Shown: positions 1-4,954 of the stretch, one piece after another
Layout of the letters: each line of letters starts with the position of its first letter
How positions within the stretch are numbered: position 1 is the stretch's first letter
Assembly (NCBI GenBank): GCA_036825755.1
Contig: DAISXR010000158.1
Location: 1-5,880 of the forward strand
Origin: JAJFTV01 sp036825755
GTDB taxonomy: Bacteria > Chloroflexota > Anaerolineae > Anaerolineales > Anaerolineaceae
DNA length: 5,880 nt
Reading direction: 5' to 3'
Translations under genes and position numbers: made by a program
The notes under the pieces: generated by a model
Databases searched by the model: none
What the model saw: the letters and a program-made list of their open reading frames with translations, nothing else
What the model was told of the DNA's origin: nothing

Positions 1-2
1 AG

Positions 3-21
3 GGGCGCACAGTGTGCGCCC
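3..21. repeat. GC-rich perfect hairpin at left edge
   Basis: Arms GGGCGCAC (3-10) and GTGCGCCC (14-21) are perfectly complementary around a 3-nt loop. No T-tract follows on the plus strand, and the minus-strand downstream flank lies outside the window. It could be the stem of a terminator for leftward transcription coming from the lipoprotein gene, or part of an intergenic repeat. The stem is clear; the role is unknown. Confidence 0.45.
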
Positions 22-50
22 GCCCCGGGCATTCATGCCGGTTCCAGCCC

Positions 51-103
51 GTAGGTTAGGTTGAGATCGTTTGGTGGAGCCAAGCGCCGCGAAACCCAAT
101 AAC
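51..103. repeat. Nested palindrome resembling a dispersed intergenic repeat
   Basis: The stretch starts GTAGGTTAGGTTGAG (51-65) and ends CGAAACCCAATAAC (90-103). The outer arms TTAGGTT (56-62) and AACCCAA (93-99) pair with one mismatch. They enclose an inner stem CGTTTGG (68-74) / CCAAGCG (80-86) with one G-T wobble and a 5-nt loop. From memory, the pattern GTAGGTTGGGTT...AACCCAAC is typical of short dispersed intergenic repeats found in many environmental bacteria, but copy number cannot be tested in one window. The rest of 1-170 shows no gene. Confidence 0.45.
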
Positions 104-170
104 ACATCCACCCGGAAGGCACTGACAGGCCAATTATTCGGCTCTATCGGTGGGATGCGTTTTGTGACGA

Positions 171-1607
171 TTACTCATCATTGGACGGCTCATCCACAAC
201 CCACCCGATGGGGTATGAATTTTCCATAATCGTCATAGCCCACCCTTCTTCCAGGTCCACCAATACCGTTCGAAAATACGTCTCCTCTGCTTCCAGCGCG
301 ACCAGTATTTGCTGATTGTTCGCCAACCACACAGGTTCTCGCACCCTCGCCGTGGCACGCTGAGGATTAAATTCGATCCCCTCAAACAGGGTGACCTGAC
401 CTTGATCCAGATCAAGTATGGCCAGATTAAAATCCTGTTTCGATGGATCCGTGCTCAGCCAAAATGCGATCTTTTTTTCATCCGGGGATAAAGCAAATGA
501 GCGTATATCGGCCGCCGGAAATACATCCATCAATCGGGTGAGCTGCTGGATTTTTCCATCGATGTCAACTCGGAAAAATTCACAGGTGTATATTCCTTTT
601 TTCCACTTTTCCTCATCCGTGAACCTGACGGTGAAAAAATCGCGGCTGTCATGATCCCACTGCGGCGATACCAAATAGGCATGATCGAGGGTTAAGATGG
701 ATTTGTTGTTCTCAATGTCCTGAAGCGTGATATCACCATCCAACTGGGCATAGACAACATAACGATAATCAGGACTGTACACAGCGTGAGAGGTGGAATA
801 TTCTCCCCACCCTGGACGACTTACATAAGTTATATCTGCATCAGGATAGCCCGATATCTGATAAGTTCCGGTGACTTTCTTTGAAGAGGGATTATAGATG
901 ATGATCGGCCCAATCCGAATGTCATCACCGAAATTCACTGAATCGATCACGATATTGTCATTGTCATACCATCCAAGTAAGGATGTCAAAATCAAATCGG
1001 TAACGGATTGACTATCTATCTCCCCGCGAATTATTCTTTGATAACCAATTTCTTCGCCCTGATTGTCGATTAGTTGCAGAACGGATCCTATGCTGTTTGA
1101 AACCTTAAATTTAACCGCAATTTTTCTATGATCAGGGGAAATATAAACCGTCACTGTCCAAAAGGGATCGGTGTTAAGGTAATGGGAAGTGCCGTCATCT
1201 AAATCCATTATATAGACCGGATAATACATTTTGTTGGTTACCTCAAGACCCACAAGAACGATTCGGCCATTCAGATCATATCCCGCATCCCTTTGTACCA
1301 TTTGAATTGTTTTCCTTGTCACAGAAAAAGCGGAAGGGGTGTTTGTGGCTGTTTGTGTGGGAAACAGCGCCGCAGTTTGGGATGGTTTGGATATGCTTGT
1401 TGTGGCAACCGGGAGCGTGTTCACCGATAATGATGGATCAACCGCAGGGGGTTCAGTGATTGCGGTACTTTGGAAGGAGCCTACCCCTGAAGGGATTGAA
1501 GATTTCCCGGTGGACGGTGAGGTGACACACCCGATCAACAGTGACACAAACAGAAGAGGCAGCAAGAGACAGAAAAGTTGCTGGATGACCAATATTTTCC
1601 TTCTCAT
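171..1607 (-). CDS. Lipoprotein with TolB/WD40-like beta-propeller repeats
   Basis: This is a 478-residue protein, probably anchored on the outer face of the cell membrane. Residues 1-27 form a type II signal peptide: MRRK, a hydrophobic core, then lipobox LIGC with Cys27 as the lipidation site. Residues 28 to about 97 are a Ser/Thr/Pro-rich linker. The remainder carries repeated propeller-strand signatures of the form SPDxxxIA: about 156-167, 213-223, 277-287, 315-329, 373-384 and 425-438, suggesting about six blades. An in-frame GTG at 1682 would add 25 residues before the charged signal-peptide start, so the ATG at 1607 is preferred; it has a purine-rich GGGGAAGGG stretch upstream at a somewhat long distance. 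The gene looks less GC-rich than its neighbours: bases 661-720 are 27/60 GC, against 36/60 in 4021-4080. The fold is well supported. The ligand or partner is unknown, and no enzymatic motif is seen. Confidence 0.8.
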   Translation of the reverse strand: MRRKILVIQQLFCLLLPLLFVSLLIGCVTSPSTGKSSIPSGVGSFQSTAITEPPAVDPSLSVNTLPVATTSISKPSQTAALFPTQTATNTPSAFSVTRKTIQMVQRDAGYDLNGRIVLVGLEVTNKMYYPVYIMDLDDGTSHYLNTDPFWTVTVYISPDHRKIAVKFKVSNSIGSVLQLIDNQGEEIGYQRIIRGEIDSQSVTDLILTSLLGWYDNDNIVIDSVNFGDDIRIGPIIIYNPSSKKVTGTYQISGYPDADITYVSRPGWGEYSTSHAVYSPDYRYVVYAQLDGDITLQDIENNKSILTLDHAYLVSPQWDHDSRDFFTVRFTDEEKWKKGIYTCEFFRVDIDGKIQQLTRLMDVFPAADIRSFALSPDEKKIAFWLSTDPSKQDFNLAILDLDQGQVTLFEGIEFNPQRATARVREPVWLANNQQILVALEAEETYFRTVLVDLEEGWAMTIMENSYPIGWVVDEPSNDE

Positions 1608-1776
1608 CGGAACCCGATCCCTTCCCCGCCTTGGGTGTTCTGTGTTTTTCAGGATGCACTTGTTCAAATTTAACCGGTTCACCTTGTTGAGAGGCGAAGA
1701 GATGAACAGTTATCAAAACCGCCCTATAACCTTTTTGAGGCACATTGACTTGTAGGGGGTAGAAAGTAGATGCAGT

Positions 1777-2064
1777 CTACATCACACTACGTACCGGCTC
1801 AAAGCTGGACCGGTGGATGGCGCACGGGCCGAGCGCAGCCAGGCAATCATGATGCAGNNNNNNNNNNNNNNNNNNNNNNNNNNNNNNNNNNNNNNNNNNN
1901 NNNNNNNNNNNNNNNNNNNNNNNNNNNNNNNNNNNNNNNNNNNNNNNNNNNNNNNNNCCGGCCCAGGCGCCCCGGCCGGCTTCATCCACCCCGCCAGCCG
2001 TCAAACCGGCCTGCCAGAGCGGAGTCTCCAGGCTGAGGTCAGGATACAAATTTTGCGATTTCAT
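1777..2064 (-). CDS. rnhB: Ribonuclease HII, interrupted by assembly gap
   Basis: RNase HII cleaves RNA embedded in DNA, acting in the cytoplasm in ribonucleotide excision and removal of RNA primers. Both ends of the gene are visible and the middle is lost in the Ns. The N-terminal part (1958-2064) encodes 35 residues ending GGVDEAGRGAWA. This is the family's first active-site motif: Asp27 and Glu28 as metal ligands, then the GRG substrate-recognition motif. The C-terminal part (1777-1857) encodes 26 residues containing LGPCAIHRSSFEPV, matching the conserved GPxxxHRxSFxPV tail. Only 61 residues are visible, whereas the family is usually about 190-230, so the missing part is about 130-170 codons and includes the remaining two catalytic Asp residues. 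The two parts happen to be in frame across the 100 Ns. The ATG at 2064 lacks a good Shine-Dalgarno and lies 20 nt after the glycosyltransferase stop, consistent with co-transcription and possible translational coupling. Confidence 0.9.
   Translation of the reverse strand: MKSQNLYPDLSLETPLWQAGLTAGGVDEAGRGAWAXXXXXXXXXXXXXXXXXXXXXXXXXXXXXXXXXXLHHDCLAALGPCAIHRSSFEPVRSVM
1858..1957. other. Assembly gap of 100 Ns inside rnhB
   Basis: Exactly 100 consecutive Ns, the conventional placeholder for a scaffold gap of unknown size. Because the N- and C-terminal ends of RNase HII flank it, the true gap is expected to be about 400-500 nt rather than 100, judged from the family's usual length. Confidence 0.97.
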
Positions 2065-2084
2065 AGGGGTTGCCGGGAGCGAAA

Positions 2085-2816
2085 TCAGGTGCGGCAGTGA
2101 TGCCTGTACTGGCCGCGCAGTGCGTTGAGGCGGATTTTAAACAAATCCAGACCCATCTGGATCGAATCGCGCACCAGATGCACCTTGCTGTGCGGGTTGA
2201 AATACCAGGGGATGGGCACTTCCACAATGGTCAGGCCGTTTCTGCGCGCCGCGAACAGCAATTCCACATCAAAGGTCCAGCCTTCGATCGTCTGGCAATC
2301 AAACAGCCAGATGGTATCCTCGCGGAAGCATTTAAACCCACATTGCGTATCCTGTAAACCGGGCAGGGCCATGAAGCGCACCAGGCCGTTGAACACCCGG
2401 CCCACCAGGTGCCGGTATTCGGGCTCACCGTAGCGTTTGGCGCCGGGAGCTTCGCGCGAGGCGATGGCTATGGCGGTATCCGGTAGGATGGGCGGCAGAA
2501 AACGGTTCACCTCTTCAATCGGCATGGATAGATCCGCGTCGCAGATAAAGCGGTACTGCCCCGTGGCTTCCAGCATGCCGCGCCGGACGGCCAATCCCTT
2601 GCCGCGCTGCTTCTCATGAATCACCTTCAAATAAGGAAAACGCTGCGCATACCCCTGCGCCAACGCCAGGGTTTCATCATCGCTGCCGTTCTCAACGATC
2701 ACCACTTCAGCCGTGTAAGGCTGCAGCTTTAGGAATCGGTCAATTTTCTCCAGCGTCTCAGGGAGGCGTTCAGCTTCATTGTGGGCAGGCAGGACGATGG
2801 ATAAAAACGGTTTCAA
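2085..2816 (-). CDS. Family 2 glycosyltransferase, Alg5/dolichyl-phosphate glucosyltransferase-like
   Basis: This 243-residue GT-A fold enzyme probably transfers a sugar from a nucleotide-sugar to a polyprenyl-phosphate or similar lipid acceptor at the inner face of the membrane. Motifs seen: SIVLPAHNE (6-14) at the nucleotide-binding start, VIVENGSDD (39-47), RGKGLAVRRGM (71-81), the metal-binding DAD (93-95) followed by LSMPIEEV, and GRVFNGLVRF (139-148) with DTQCGFKCF (156-164). The last two resemble the Alg5 / DPG-synthase subfamily rather than generic family 2 enzymes. No transmembrane helix is evident, unlike eukaryotic Alg5. The start is a TTG at 2816 with a weak GGAA upstream; no ATG or GTG lies between it and an in-frame stop at 2847-2849. 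It sits 30 nt after the 106-residue gene and 20 nt before rnhB. The family is certain; donor and acceptor are inferred. Confidence 0.87.
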   Translation of the reverse strand: MKPFLSIVLPAHNEAERLPETLEKIDRFLKLQPYTAEVVIVENGSDDETLALAQGYAQRFPYLKVIHEKQRGKGLAVRRGMLEATGQYRFICDADLSMPIEEVNRFLPPILPDTAIAIASREAPGAKRYGEPEYRHLVGRVFNGLVRFMALPGLQDTQCGFKCFREDTIWLFDCQTIEGWTFDVELLFAARRNGLTIVEVPIPWYFNPHSKVHLVRDSIQMGLDLFKIRLNALRGQYRHHCRT

Positions 2817-2846
2817 GTGTTTCCAGATTGGATTGAAGGGAATAAA

Positions 2847-3167
2847 TTAGAAGAGCGGGGCTCCTTCAAGAACATCCCGTTCCTGTGAGCTTTGCTCAGG
2901 TTGGCTGGTCTGAAGCCACTCAATATTGTTCTTTTTCACCAGCCTGACCTTGGAGGAGACTTCAAACATCCCACCCATACGGGGCAGACGTTTGCCAATC
3001 ATAAATTTCTCACCGGAGTTCAAGCGCTGGATCAGCTCACTGCGGCTGACCAGAATTCGATCCGAAAATGCAGGTCCTCTGCGTTCATAGACACGCGCCA
3101 ATGACACTTTTCCGTCCGGTGCATAACGAACAGCTTCAATCACACCATCGTACTTAACATTTGTCAT
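2847..3167 (-). CDS. Unrecognised 106-residue protein
   Basis: I do not recognise this family. The protein is soluble, with no signal peptide or membrane segment. Residues 6 to about 78 look like a compact domain: alternating hydrophobic stretches (DGVIEAVRYAPDGKVSLARVYERR) suggest beta-strands, then a Ser/Arg/Glu-rich probable helix (SRSELIQRLNSGEKF), then a basic, Gly/Met-rich stretch (GKRLPRMGGMFEV). Residues about 79-106 form a polar Gln/Ser/Glu tail that is probably disordered. The basic central part could bind nucleic acid, but that is a guess. The ATG at 3167 has an AAAGAG sequence about 7 nt upstream, an acceptable ribosome binding site. The gene begins 32 nt after the tRNA-Pro and is followed 30 nt later by the glycosyltransferase, so it is likely transcribed with them. 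The start and site spacing support a real gene. Confidence 0.75.
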   Translation of the reverse strand: MTNVKYDGVIEAVRYAPDGKVSLARVYERRGPAFSDRILVSRSELIQRLNSGEKFMIGKRLPRMGGMFEVSSKVRLVKKNNIEWLQTSQPEQSSQERDVLEGAPLF

Positions 3168-3199
3168 TGATGATCTCTTTATCTGAAATGTACAACAGG

Positions 3200-3272
3200 T
3201 CGGGGTGGGCGGACTTGAACCGCCGGCCTCTGCGTCCCAAACGCAGCGCGCTTCCAGCTGCGCTACACCCCG
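3200..3272 (-). tRNA. tRNA-Pro(UGG)
   Basis: The 73-nt body folds as a full cloverleaf. The acceptor stem is CGGGGTG (3266-3272) with CACCCCG (3201-3207), with discriminator A at 3200. The D stem is GCGC/GCGC around AGCTGGAA. The anticodon stem CTGCG/CGCAG encloses loop TTTGGGA (3235-3241) with anticodon TGG at 3237-3239. The variable loop has 5 nt, and the T arm is GGCGG-TTCAAGT-CCGCC. The C1-G72 pair and G37 after the anticodon are typical of bacterial tRNA-Pro. The 3' CCA is not encoded (the gene is followed by CCT), so it must be added after processing. No terminator lies between it and the protein gene 32 nt downstream. Confidence 0.97.
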
Positions 3273-3280
3273 GCGGACTG

Positions 3281-3309
3281 AGTATAATCGGATTTCAATC
3301 CGGGCGCAA
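3281..3309 (-). promoter_or_regulatory. Promoter of tRNA-Pro and possibly the downstream operon
   Basis: Reading leftward, TTGCGC (3304-3309) is a partial -35 match (TTG conserved). It is followed after 17 nt by TATACT (3281-3286), a 5/6 match to the -10 consensus. The -10 ends only 8 nt before the tRNA 5' end, so the expected start is within one to three bases of the mature tRNA. A palindrome, CGGATT-TC-AATCCG (3289-3302), fills the spacer. Confidence 0.6.
3289..3302. promoter_or_regulatory. Palindrome in tRNA promoter spacer, possible operator
   Basis: CGGATT (3289-3294) and AATCCG (3297-3302) are perfect inverted arms around a TC centre. The site lies exactly between the predicted -35 and -10 boxes, where a repressor or a spacer-distorting activator could act. 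The role is inferred from position only. Confidence 0.35.
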
Positions 3310-3310
3310 G

Positions 3311-3338
3311 GCGTTGCCCTGAACGAGCGTTGCCCTGA
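3311..3338. repeat. 12-nt direct repeat upstream of tRNA promoter
   Basis: GCGTTGCCCTGA occurs at 3311-3322 and again at 3327-3338, a period of 16 nt. It lies immediately upstream of the tRNA -35 box, in the divergent intergenic region. It could be a paired regulator-binding site or a local duplication. Confidence 0.5.
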
Positions 3339-3412
3339 CAGGAGTGTATTGTTTGTGACACTGCTTCTGCTGTCATTTCCCCCTCGTACTATGATACCTT
3401 ACCATTCTTCTT

Positions 3413-3442
3413 TTGCGTCAAGGGCGAAGACTTTGTTATCAT
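3413..3442 (+). promoter_or_regulatory. Weak candidate promoter for nucleotidylyltransferase
   Basis: TTGCGT (3413-3418), 18 nt, then TATCAT (3437-3442). The -10 matches 5/6 and the -35 only 3/6. It would give a leader of about 65 nt that includes the hairpin at 3465-3488. This is the best candidate seen in 3310-3516, but not a strong one. Confidence 0.3.
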
Positions 3443-3464
3443 ACAGGTGTAAAATGGAGAATAC

Positions 3465-3488
3465 GGCTGCATGCCCGGGGCATGAGCC
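3465..3488 (+). promoter_or_regulatory. Strong hairpin or palindrome in nucleotidylyltransferase leader
   Basis: CATGCCC (3470-3476) and GGGCATG (3478-3484) are perfect inverted arms around a single G. The stem extends through GGCT (3465-3468) with AGCC (3485-3488) past one bulged G (3469). As RNA, the top pairs would open to form the loop. It ends 28 nt before the ATG and just before the ribosome binding region. No T-tract follows, so it is not an intrinsic terminator. It could be a DNA operator or an mRNA structure affecting translation. Confidence 0.45.
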
Positions 3489-3516
3489 TGACCGGAGAGG
3501 AGCAAAGGACATCAAC

Positions 3517-4536
3517 ATGAAACAAACCATCAAAGTGGCAATTCCCATGGCTGGATTTGGAACACGCATGCGTCCGCATACCTGGAGCAAGCCCAAACCA
3601 CTCATCAAGGTAGCCGGCCGCAGCGTGCTCGATTTCGTGCTGGATCAATACCGCACTATCCCATCCAGCTTCGATGTGGAATATATCCTGATCGTGGGTC
3701 CGCAGCGGGAACAGATCGAAGAGTACGTCAAACTGCACCACCCTGAGAAAAAGATCCACTTTGTGGTCCAGGAAGAGATGTTGGGGCAATCACACGCCCT
3801 GTATCAGGCCCGCGAGTATCTCTCCGGACCGGTCATGATGGCCTTTTCCGACACCCTGATCGAGACCGATTTGAGCTTTTTAGAGCACGAAACCGCCGAC
3901 GGCGTGGCCATGGTCAAACGGGTTCCCGATCCGCGCCGGTTTGGCTCGGTGAAGCTGGATGCCGGCGGCTGCATCACCCAGTTGATCGAAAAATCACAGG
4001 ATATGAGCCTGAACCTGGTGGTGGTGGGCTTCTATTACTTCCGCAGCGGCCAGGCCCTGCTGAGTGCCATCGAAGAACAGATGCGGCGCAATCTGACCCT
4101 GAAAAATGAGTATTTCCTGGCCGACGCGCTGAATATCATGATCGAAAACGGCTGCAAATTCCGCGTGGAAGAAATAGATACCTGGCTGGACGCCGGCACC
4201 CCGAATGCCCTGTTTGAAACCAACCGCCATCTGCTGCAAAACGGCTCGGACAACAGCTCCCAGATCAGCCTGCCCGGTGTGGGAATCATCCCGCCGGTGC
4301 ATATCCATCCCAGTGCAAAAATTGAATCGTCGGTGGTGGGGCCGTATGTGTCCATCGGCGCCGACTGCGTGATCCAGGATACCATCCTGCGCGACAGTAT
4401 TGTGGATGACGGCAGCCAGATTATCGGCATGCTGCTGCAAAACTCGCTGGTAGGCAGCCGGGCGGTCATCGAAGGGGATATGACAACCGTGAATGTGGGA
4501 GACGACGCGTGGCTGAAGAGGAATACCTCCGCGTAG
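3517..4536 (+). CDS. Sugar-phosphate nucleotidylyltransferase with beta-helix tail
   Basis: This 339-residue cytoplasmic enzyme probably joins a sugar 1-phosphate to a nucleoside triphosphate, giving a nucleotide sugar and pyrophosphate. The N-terminal Rossmann-like domain starts IPMAGFGTRMRP (9-20) followed by KPKPL (25-29), the nucleotide-binding signature. Other motifs are QEEMLGQSHAL (85-95), the metal-site Asp in FSDT (Asp112), IEKS (157-160), and WLDAGTP (223-229) with a second metal Asp225. From about residue 258, hexapeptide-like repeats (IHPSAKIESSVVGPYVSIGA and onward) form a short left-handed beta-helix, as in the long glucose-1-phosphate thymidylyltransferases. Substrate specificity cannot be read. 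The ATG at 3517 has AAAGGA 7 nt upstream, and a further GGAGAGGAG. An in-frame ATG at 3454 would add 21 residues that do not resemble the family. The end overlaps the next gene by 28 nt. Confidence 0.88.
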   Translation: MKQTIKVAIPMAGFGTRMRPHTWSKPKPLIKVAGRSVLDFVLDQYRTIPSSFDVEYILIVGPQREQIEEYVKLHHPEKKIHFVVQEEMLGQSHALYQAREYLSGPVMMAFSDTLIETDLSFLEHETADGVAMVKRVPDPRRFGSVKLDAGGCITQLIEKSQDMSLNLVVVGFYYFRSGQALLSAIEEQMRRNLTLKNEYFLADALNIMIENGCKFRVEEIDTWLDAGTPNALFETNRHLLQNGSDNSSQISLPGVGIIPPVHIHPSAKIESSVVGPYVSIGADCVIQDTILRDSIVDDGSQIIGMLLQNSLVGSRAVIEGDMTTVNVGDDAWLKRNTSA

Positions 4537-4733
4537 AGTGTTACAGCGGCAGCCGTTACGGCGAGCGGCCCACAGCATTTGAACTGCATGGACGGCGGCA
4601 CCGTATTGCCGCCGTTTTGCGTGAGTGGAATACACCCGGCGGATACTGCTACCGGGTGATCACCGAGGAGGAACAGCGGTTTGATTTACTGTATGACCCG
4701 GCAGAGGACCGCTGGAGCATTTTTCCGCTCTGA
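4509..4733 (+). CDS. Small DUF6504-like protein
   Basis: This 74-residue soluble protein resembles DUF6504 by recollection of its pattern. The matching parts are ERPTAFELHGRRHRIAAVLREW (about 19-40), YRVITEEEQRFDLLYDPAEDRWSIF (about 48-72), and a Trp in the last strand. Such proteins are small beta-rich domains of unknown function. The start is a GTG at 4509 with GGGAGA (4497-4502) 6 nt upstream. The gene starts inside the nucleotidylyltransferase, in another frame, and overlaps it by 28 nt, so translational coupling is likely. No terminator hairpin with a T-tract is seen after its stop. The family call is from memory; the gene itself is well supported by its site, overlap and terminal conserved pattern. 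Confidence 0.72.
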   Translation: MAEEEYLRVECYSGSRYGERPTAFELHGRRHRIAAVLREWNTPGGYCYRVITEEEQRFDLLYDPAEDRWSIFPL

Positions 4734-4858
4734 CGCAAGCTGACAGGTGATGAGTGATTATTGATTCGAGGAAGAAAAACACCGCTGATTCTCATTGCAT
4801 CTGGTTAAAATAGAATTGCCTGTCTGCAAAGGTGTCTGGTGGAGTACGGTGTGATATG

Positions 4859-4887
4859 TTTACAAATATGTCCAAGCTCGTTATACT
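4859..4887 (+). promoter_or_regulatory. Near-consensus sigma-70 promoter for aminotransferase
   Basis: TTTACA (4859-4864), 17 nt, then TATACT (4882-4887); each box matches 5/6 to consensus. Transcription should start near 4894-4896, giving a leader of about 60 nt. The leader holds one weak inverted repeat, AATCA (4927-4931) / TGATT (4938-4942), just before the ribosome binding site. The rest of 4734-4954 shows no gene. Confidence 0.7.
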
Positions 4888-4954
4888 TGTTCTCAACCAA
4901 ACTCACCCGCGCAGAATACGATATTGAATCAACCACCTGATTGAAGGAGTTTAC

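Noticed and set aside
1608..1682. Earlier GTG start of the lipoprotein
   Set aside because: It would put 25 polar residues before a standard lipoprotein signal peptide and lacks a convincing ribosome binding site.
1339..1755. Plus-strand open frame over the lipoprotein N-terminus
   Set aside because: It is antisense to the linker and signal peptide, with no ribosome binding site or domain.
1608..1776. Promoter for the lipoprotein gene
   Set aside because: TATAGG and TTGATA fragments are present on the minus strand but not at a usable spacing with a partner box.
1766..1780. GTAGA/TCTAC inverted repeat overlapping the rnhB stop as a terminator
   Set aside because: The stem has only five pairs and is followed by a short broken T-tract (TTTCT), too weak to call.
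3356..3375. TGACA/TGTCA inverted repeat as an operator
   Set aside because: Five-base arms 10 nt apart are expected by chance in a region this size, and no promoter is clearly overlapped.
3205..3516. N-terminal extension of the nucleotidylyltransferase frame through the tRNA
   Set aside because: The first part reads across the tRNA-Pro gene on the other strand, and the family signature begins right after the ATG at 3517, which has a good ribosome binding site.
3994..4635. Long minus-strand open frame opposite the nucleotidylyltransferase
   Set aside because: It is antisense to a clear enzyme gene, is rich in His and Arg from reversed codons, and has no recognisable domain.
4734..4858. Terminator after the DUF6504-like gene
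   Set aside because: No stable stem followed by a T-run is visible in this stretch.
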